Source: DATLOJ01 sp035536315 (lineage in GTDB: Bacteria; Actinomycetota; CADDZG01; JAHWKV01). Taken from it: a DNA stretch of 11,629 nt. The number at the start of each line of letters is the position of its first letter. The stretch's first letter is position 1. The stretch covers positions 1 to 11,629 of the forward strand of contig DATLOJ010000122.1 in the NCBI GenBank assembly GCA_035536315.1. Reading direction: 5' to 3'. Below, piece by piece: positions 7,563-11,629 of the stretch. The translations under genes and the position numbers were made by a program. The notes under the pieces were generated by a model. It was not told the origin of the DNA and searched no databases. It worked only from the letters and a program-made list of their open reading frames with translations.

Positions 7563-7566
7563 GTGA
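7516..7566 (+). CDS. Possible 16-codon coupling ORF between the split regulator genes
   Basis: The ATG at 7516 overlaps the stop of the cyclase/STAND gene as ATGA. The frame runs 16 codons (MIVPLDFTGPSMELRQ) to a TGA at 7564-7566 that overlaps the GTG start of the TPR gene as GTGA. It thus links the two genes by stop/start overlaps, the arrangement also used by aroA-cmk-der. There is no good Shine-Dalgarno before it, so it would depend on terminating ribosomes. It may work only as a translational relay, or be a chance of codon arrangement in a 43-nt gap. The peptide itself shows no recognisable feature. Confidence 0.25.
   Translation: MIVPLDFTGPSMELRQ
7551..7554 (+). promoter_or_regulatory. 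Shine-Dalgarno GGAG that sets the TPR gene start
   Basis: GGAG lies 8 nt before the GTG at 7563, a normal spacing. It is 14 nt before the ATG at 7569 and 17 nt before the ATG at 7572, which are too far. This favours GTG 7563 over the ATGs and over the TTG at 7431, whose upstream codons only shadow the preceding gene. Confidence 0.55.
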
Positions 7567-9461
7567 CCATGATGGAAGAGGCCATTTCCCCTGACGACGA
7601 GACCATCGTTGGGCTGCGTAACCGGCACCTCGACTTTTTCCTGGAAATGGCCCAGGAGGCGGAGCGTTTTGTTTTAGGGGAAAAAAGCGTCTCCTGGAGT
7701 GAGTTTCACGATGGGGAGGCAGATAATTTCCGGTCTGCCCTGAGGTGGGCAATCGACTCCAGGCAAACCGACAAGGCCCTGCAGTTGGGTCAGTGTCTCA
7801 GCACTTTCTTCAAAAGGCGACACGCCCCCACCGAAAGTCGTCGCTGGCTGGAGCAGATCCTCGCCCTGGAAGGAGGGGACGACCCCACCCGCGTCAGAAT
7901 CTTGATATCCCTTGGAGAAATTCTTTGGGCAACAGGTCAGTTCGAGGTCGCCAGAGAGCGTTACGAGGAAGCTCTCCGTCTGGCGCGTGGGCTCGAGGAG
8001 CCCAGAGTCGAGGCACAGTGTCTGACGCAGATCGGCTGGTGCCTCTGGTACATGGGTCGAACCCAACAAGCTCTTCCGTATCAGGAGGAAGCGGTCGAGG
8101 TACTCAGGCGTCTCGAGCTCGACGCGTGGGTGGGCGCTGACCTTGCCGAATCCCTCAGGGGTTTGGGGTGGAGCCGGATGAGCCTGGGTGACTTGGCAGC
8201 CTCCGTGACCCTGCACGAGGAGGCCCTCGAGTTGCTGCGGCTACTGGGGCATCCTCAACTCATCGTCCATCACCTTGGGATTCACTCGAACCTTCTCGCC
8301 CACGTCGGTGACCTGGAAAGAGCAATCACGCTGCGCATCGAAGAAGTGCAGATCAACAAAGATCTAGGGCGCCGGGATTCGCTCGCATTCAGTCTGTCCT
8401 ACCTGGGACGGCAGATGTTGCAGGCAGGCGATCTAGAGGGAGCCGAGCCACCCATATCAGAAGCTCTCCAGATTTCGAGGGAGCTGGGCACCAAATCCTT
8501 GATTCTGTGGACGCTCCTGTCTCTAGTGGAACTTCGACTCGAGCAGACCGAGTATCAGCTGGTCGAGGAAACAGTGCACGAGGCACTTCATGTCTTCTCA
8601 GAGATCGAAGATCCCACCAGACAGGATGAGGAGAACAGGGCCGGGATTCTGGCCCACGCCGCCAGAGCGGCTCGGATGTCGGGGAGGCGAGACCAGGCGC
8701 GCTTATACCTGAGAGAGGCGGTGGCGGCGCATACGCCGATCATTCGAGGCACTGTCGTTTCCTTCGTGGCCGCTCTGGCCGACATGGCTCGAGAAGAAGA
8801 GGACCGGGTGGCCGAGGTGACAATCTGGAAGGAAGTCATCGGCATTCTCGACGAGGTCGAGGCCGTCTGGGTCGGTCCCAAAAAGGTCCTCGCCCGGGCG
8901 AGCTTGGCGCGCGCCCAAGGTGACGACGCGGGCGCCAAAGAACTAGCAGCCCAGGCCCTCGAGACAGCTGAGGAGCTCGGCGAACAACTTCTCCCACCGG
9001 CGTTCCTGGGTAACGCCGCCCTGCTTTACGAGCAAGGTCAAGTGGCAGAGGCCCGGGGCATGCTGGAGCGCGCTCTCAAACTGAAGCCGGATGACCGCGA
9101 CACTCTCGAGTTATTGGCAGCCGTGTCTGCAGCTGAGGGGGACCTGGACGCGTGCGGGCGCCACGTGTCGGCTTTGGGGCAAAAATGGCGATCGTTCCAT
9201 GCCCCCCATCGCGTAGGGAGGCTCATGGAGACAGTCGCGCACCTGAGCGCCGGAAGGGGTGCCTGGCCCGAAACAGCAAAGCTGCTTGGAGCAGCGGAGG
9301 CTTTCCGCGCTTTGGTGGGAGTCCCGAGGCCGCGCTTCGAAGCTGAAGCGTACGAGAGGACGCGCTCGGCCGCGGAGGGGGCATTGGGTGAGGGGTTCGC
9401 CGGGTTCTTCGAGAATGGACTTCGCCTGAGGCCGGTAGACGTCCTTACCTCCACCGGCTAG
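7563..9461 (+). CDS. TPR-repeat protein, detached C-terminal half of an AfsR/COG3903-like STAND regulator
   Basis: A 632-aa, soluble, helix-rich protein. The N-terminus (LRNRHLDFFLEMAQEAERF, then DNFRSALRWAID) is the bridge that in single-chain relatives joins the NB-ARC winged helix to the TPR array. The rest consists of TPR-like helical pairs from about residue 95 to 540, for example LGEILWATGQFEVARERYEE, IGWCLWYMGRTQQALPYQEE and LGRQMLQAGDLEGAEPPISE, with a further clear unit near ALLYEQGQVAEARGMLERAL. The C-terminus LLGAAEAFRALVGVPRPRFE is the usual end of such regulators. It has no ATPase, cyclase or HTH domain of its own, so it probably acts by binding the product of the gene 43 nt upstream. 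The start GTG 7563 has a well-placed GGAG. In STAND proteins the TPRs sense ligand or partner; what is sensed here is unknown. A decayed copy of its C-terminus lies at 11015-11166. Confidence 0.85.
   Translation: MTMMEEAISPDDETIVGLRNRHLDFFLEMAQEAERFVLGEKSVSWSEFHDGEADNFRSALRWAIDSRQTDKALQLGQCLSTFFKRRHAPTESRRWLEQILALEGGDDPTRVRILISLGEILWATGQFEVARERYEEALRLARGLEEPRVEAQCLTQIGWCLWYMGRTQQALPYQEEAVEVLRRLELDAWVGADLAESLRGLGWSRMSLGDLAASVTLHEEALELLRLLGHPQLIVHHLGIHSNLLAHVGDLERAITLRIEEVQINKDLGRRDSLAFSLSYLGRQMLQAGDLEGAEPPISEALQISRELGTKSLILWTLLSLVELRLEQTEYQLVEETVHEALHVFSEIEDPTRQDEENRAGILAHAARAARMSGRRDQARLYLREAVAAHTPIIRGTVVSFVAALADMAREEEDRVAEVTIWKEVIGILDEVEAVWVGPKKVLARASLARAQGDDAGAKELAAQALETAEELGEQLLPPAFLGNAALLYEQGQVAEARGMLERALKLKPDDRDTLELLAAVSAAEGDLDACGRHVSALGQKWRSFHAPHRVGRLMETVAHLSAGRGAWPETAKLLGAAEAFRALVGVPRPRFEAEAYERTRSAAEGALGEGFAGFFENGLRLRPVDVLTSTG
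9318..9361 (+). repeat. Copy 1 of a 44-nt duplicated segment (within the TPR gene)
   Basis: These 44 nt encode GVPRPRFEAEAYERT plus one base near the end of the TPR gene. They match 11095-11138 in direct orientation with two mismatches. Similarity continues leftward to 9300 (55 of 62 positions identical overall when aligned codon by codon). Confidence 0.9.
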
Positions 9462-9591
9462 TCCCTAACTGTTCCGTCCAACTTCACGAGGTTCTCTGAT
9501 TCTTCACGCCTCGAGGGCATCTACCCGACGCGACACAAGAGCACCAGACACACGAACAGCACAAGAACACGCCACGGGCGAGAGGGAGGAG

Positions 9592-9660
9592 ATGGAAACT
9601 AGGAAACGGGTCCTCGATCGATTCGCCGGCAAAGGCCTTGAGAGGAGAGAACTGTCATGA
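9592..9660 (+). CDS. Possible 22-codon leader ORF coupled to the propeller lipoprotein gene
   Basis: The ATG at 9592 opens a 22-codon frame, METRKRVLDRFAGKGLERRE then LS, ending in TGA at 9658-9660 that overlaps the lipoprotein ATG (9657) as ATGA. A purine-rich GAGAGGGAGGAG runs into the start codon; its best GGAGG core is only 2 nt away, so initiation would be suboptimal unless the AGAGG part is used. The predicted peptide is strongly basic and has no hydrophobic segment. It covers the lipoprotein gene's own Shine-Dalgarno, so its translation could affect ribosome access there. It could equally be an untranslated leader with a chance ORF. Confidence 0.3.
   Translation: METRKRVLDRFAGKGLERRELS
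9643..9649 (+). promoter_or_regulatory. Strong Shine-Dalgarno (AGGAGAG) of the propeller lipoprotein gene
   Basis: AGGAGAG ends 7 nt before the ATG at 9657. This decides for the longer start over the internal ATG at 9717, although the latter would give a shorter and more usual signal peptide. Confidence 0.7.
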
Positions 9661-10889
9661 GAAAGCCACCGCGCGGCTCATGTGAAGGTGTGAACCATTC
9701 AATAAAGCGGCATTCGATGCCAACCGGGCTGGTCATCAGTTTGCTGCTCCTACTCGCCCTGTTGGCTTCCTCATGCACCGGGAGCCCCGAACAAGGGGAG
9801 TCCGTCGCCGTCGAGAGGGAGACCGCGAACGCGACTCACGAAGCGACCAGCGACGAGACGGTAGACAGCACCGTCCAAACCACTGAAGGGGATCCCGTTC
9901 AATCAGCCGCACGCGCCGCTGAAGCTTCACGAGGAAAGCCAGGATCCGCAAGGGCACAGGCACCTGGACCGAACAACCCGGCCGTCCCTAACGCCAAAGG
10001 CGTTCAGATTGCGTTCTCAGGAGAAGGAGGTATTGAGGTCATAAACGCGGACGGCTCAGATCGTCGGAGCCTGGGACCTGGTGCGGACCCGGGATGGTCG
10101 CGCGACGGCAAGCTCATCGCCGTCACCGACGGTGACGGAGGCGACATTCGGGTGATGAACGCGGACGGATCCGGATTGCGGGCTCTGGGCGTAGCGGGCT
10201 TCTCCCCGACCTGGTCCCCAGACGGGGGACAGCTGGCGTTCGCACGCGACTGTCACGGCCACCAGTCGGGGGAAGCTTGTTGGGCGGAACGCGCCACCTG
10301 GCCAACTGACCCCGCCGAAGATTGCGGTCCCGAGTGTGGGATCGGATTGGTCGCCCGTGACGGCACCGGAGGAGTGCGGCATCTCGGTGACGGGATCTGG
10401 CCGGAGTGGGGGCCGGACGGTCGAATAATCTTCGCCGACGGTGTTCCCACGCAGCCGTGCTACTACGACCAGGGTTATTCCTGGACAAGAGGAAGGGACT
10501 CGGAAGACGGCCGCAGCGAGGGCCTGCCTCCCTGCGAGCTGCCGCTCTGGGTCATGAAGGCTGATGGATCCGGCCGCACCAGGCTTCCCATTGAGAAGGC
10601 AATCAGGCCGACTTGGAGCCATGACGGACGCAGGATCGCTTATGCGACCGCTCAAGACGGAGTCTTCATTGCTAACTTCGACGGGACTGCCATTCGGAAG
10701 GTGGCTCCCGCCGGGTACTCGCAACCATCGTGGTCCCCAGATGGCCTCTGGTTAGCACTGAAGCGCCAAACCACCAGCGACTATCAGGGCGAGGGGAACA
10801 TCTACCTGAGAACAATCGATGGGTCGACGGAAATACGGCTGACTTCAGGTCGCTGGGACTCCCAGCCCGCCTTCTCCCCTCTTCGGTGA
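9657..10889 (+). CDS. Lipoprotein with a TolB-like six-bladed beta-propeller
   Basis: A 410-aa predicted surface lipoprotein. The signal peptide has a basic N-region (MRKPPRG..., KRH), a hydrophobic core (about 24-36) and lipobox LASSC with Cys40 as the lipidation site. Residues ~41-110 are a Ser/Thr/Glu/Ala-rich tether. Six TolB/PD40-type repeats follow, each with a strand, an (N/K/R)ADGS-like turn and a WSPDG-like turn: IEVINADGS, IRVMNADGS, IGLVARDGT, LWVMKADGS, VFIANFDGT and IYLRTIDGS. Blades 2-4 carry longer loops holding six cysteines (CHGHQSGEAC, CGPEC, PCYYD, PPCELP), plausibly disulfides outside the membrane. Such propellers usually bind proteins, peptides or sugars; this one is not TolB itself, since no Pal/Tol genes or TolB N-domain are present. 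It lies 195 nt after the TPR gene and may be co-regulated with it. Confidence 0.88.
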   Translation: MRKPPRGSCEGVNHSIKRHSMPTGLVISLLLLLALLASSCTGSPEQGESVAVERETANATHEATSDETVDSTVQTTEGDPVQSAARAAEASRGKPGSARAQAPGPNNPAVPNAKGVQIAFSGEGGIEVINADGSDRRSLGPGADPGWSRDGKLIAVTDGDGGDIRVMNADGSGLRALGVAGFSPTWSPDGGQLAFARDCHGHQSGEACWAERATWPTDPAEDCGPECGIGLVARDGTGGVRHLGDGIWPEWGPDGRIIFADGVPTQPCYYDQGYSWTRGRDSEDGRSEGLPPCELPLWVMKADGSGRTRLPIEKAIRPTWSHDGRRIAYATAQDGVFIANFDGTAIRKVAPAGYSQPSWSPDGLWLALKRQTTSDYQGEGNIYLRTIDGSTEIRLTSGRWDSQPAFSPLR

Positions 10890-11014
10890 CTGTTTACTCT
10901 CGCTGGGGGATGCCAGCGGCGGCGAACGCGGCCGCTTTACGAAACTCGGTGGAGACGACGGGGGTTTGTGAGCTGACTGCTAAGGCGCTCCGGTCAACAC
11001 AGGAGCCTGCAGAG

Positions 11015-11166
11015 GATCGAGTGGACTAGGTACTCGATTCGGTCGCGGCTCTATCCACGGCCGCTTGGACCTCGACGCTATCCGCGTCTTGGCTGGAGTC
11101 CCGAGGCTGCGCTTCGAAGCTGAAGCGAACGAGAGGACTCGCCGGGCTGCCGCGCCATACGGATAA
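11015..11166 (+). pseudogene. Decayed C-terminal remnant of a TPR/STAND regulator, related to the 7563-9461 gene
   Basis: This is the only recognisable content of the 404-nt gap 10890-11293. Codon-wise, DRVD-stop-VLDSVAALS (11015-11056) aligns with HRVGRLMETVAHLS of the TPR gene (from 9208). After a deletion and a frame change, AIRVLAGVPRLRFEAEANER (from 11077) aligns with AFRALVGVPRPRFEAEAYER. An in-frame TAG (11027-11029), the frameshift, the deletion and an early TAA (11164-11166) show it is not functional. No upstream TPR or ATPase part is visible, so most of the copy is gone. It implies a former second regulator, or a partial duplication, on the far side of the lipoprotein gene. The rest of the gap (10890-11014 and 11167-11262) shows nothing I can support. 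Confidence 0.75.
11095..11138 (+). repeat. Copy 2 of the 44-nt duplicated segment (in the pseudogene remnant)
   Basis: Direct repeat of 9318-9361 with mismatches at two positions (C to T and T to A). It is far better conserved than the flanking parts of the same remnant. Confidence 0.9.
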
Positions 11167-11262
11167 GTCCGGTCGCAAAGGAGCCGGCAGCTGAACGCAG
11201 CTAGAGTCCCTTGCCTTTAGCATTTGACTATTGGACTGGAAGGCCCACCGAGCACATCAGCT

Positions 11263-11287
11263 GAGCCCCTTACCAAGGGAGGGGCTC
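11263..11287 (+). promoter_or_regulatory. Perfect 8-bp hairpin overlapping the Shine-Dalgarno of the phosphotransferase gene
   Basis: GAGCCCCT (11263-11270) pairs perfectly with AGGGGCTC (11280-11287) around the 9-nt loop TACCAAGGG. The purine run AAGGGAGGGG (11275-11284) is the evident ribosome-binding site for the next gene, and half of it lies in the 3' arm. If the leader is transcribed, the hairpin could hide the ribosome-binding site. No U-tract follows, so it is not a typical intrinsic terminator. Confidence 0.5.
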
Positions 11288-11293
11288 GCAGTG

Positions 11294-11629
11294 ATGGCCA
11301 AGGAGATCTCTCCCGGCTCCCGAATTGTTCGGGTACGCGGGCGACTGGGCGGTGGGTTGGCCACGGCGACCCACGCGGTCGAACTTGAAACAAAGGGTGG
11401 AAATGTTCTGGGACTGGTGATCAAGCGGTACGGCGCTGAGGACAACACCGTCCGAGTTGAGTGGAATCGCCTGAGATTCGCGCACGGGCTGGAGTTGTCC
11501 ACTCCCGAACCTTTGGCCAGGGACTTGAAGGGATCATGGTTCGGGACTCCCGCGCTGGTCATGACAAGACTCCCGGGCCGTCCCAACATCCGGCCAAGAA
11601 ATCTGGACACCTGGCTACGGGAAATCGCT
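11294..11629 (+). CDS. Aminoglycoside phosphotransferase-like kinase (APH/ChoK family), 3'-truncated by the window
   Basis: 112 codons are visible and the frame is still open at the window end. The N-lobe of the protein-kinase-like APH fold can be read: a glycine-rich loop RGRLGGGLATATHAVEL (about 15-31), GLVIKRYG with the ATP-binding Lys44, Glu56 in VRVEWNRLRF as the likely salt-bridge partner, then STPEPLARD and ALVMTRLPGRP, the typical hinge segment of the family. The catalytic loop HxD lies beyond the window. The start is ATG 11294 or GTG 11291, 9 or 6 nt after AAGGGAGGGG. Members phosphorylate small molecules such as antibiotics, choline, homoserine or sugars, so this fragment alone does not indicate resistance. 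It follows the 404-nt gap and probably begins a new transcription unit. Confidence 0.8.
   Translation, partial: MAKEISPGSRIVRVRGRLGGGLATATHAVELETKGGNVLGLVIKRYGAEDNTVRVEWNRLRFAHGLELSTPEPLARDLKGSWFGTPALVMTRLPGRPNIRPRNLDTWLREIA

Noticed and set aside
10730..11029. 99-codon plus-strand frame across the end of the lipoprotein gene
   Set aside because: Its first half shadows the lipoprotein gene and its last codons fall in the decayed TPR remnant; no start signal or family seen.

Overview
The window reads as a high-GC actinobacterial-type chromosome (Actinomycetota, probably not a model lineage). The reasons are an aroA-cmk-der run with stop/start overlaps, GTG and TTG starts, and a cyclase-homology/STAND ATPase/TPR regulator of the kind common in that phylum. 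The lineage is an inference from gene content; no 16S or other decisive marker is present.

Region 1 (1-3127, + strand) is a compact housekeeping operon: the 3' part of aroA (EPSP synthase, shikimate pathway), cmk (CMP/dCMP kinase) and der (double-GTPase ribosome assembly factor). The genes are joined by 4-nt GTGA and ATGA overlaps. Region 2 (3124-5039, - strand) is a convergent lipid gene pair: a patatin-like phospholipase followed 14 nt later by a membrane-anchored PlsC-family acyltransferase. The acyltransferase stop shares a CTAG tetranucleotide with the der stop, and its catalytic HX4D motif reads HX4N. A 47-nt spacer separates this pair from a divergent tRNA-Pro(GGG) gene at 5087-5160.

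Region 3 (5213-11629, + strand) looks accessory and is the most interesting part. A 768-aa protein carries a class III nucleotide-cyclase domain with a Gln/Asn substrate pair, then a STAND/NB-ARC ATPase. At the point where relatives run directly into TPR repeats, it switches to a roughly 190-aa module that I recall as a C-terminal domain of related regulators. It then stops. The TPR half follows 43 nt later as a separate gene of 632 aa. The regulator therefore appears split by, or rearranged around, this module. A 16-codon ORF bridges the two genes with ATGA and GTGA overlaps. Next come a possible 22-codon leader ORF and a lipoprotein with a six-bladed TolB-like beta-propeller, followed by a 404-nt gap. 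The gap holds a decayed copy of the C-terminus of the TPR gene, including a 44-nt stretch with only two mismatches. The window ends in the N-terminal lobe of an aminoglycoside-phosphotransferase-like kinase, whose ribosome-binding site lies in a perfect 8-bp hairpin.

Working model (inference): region 1 is conserved core genome, and the segment after tRNA-Pro is a variable signalling locus. It would pair an intracellular cyclase/STAND switch and its separated TPR sensor with a surface propeller lipoprotein. Past gene duplication and rearrangement are recorded in the sequence.
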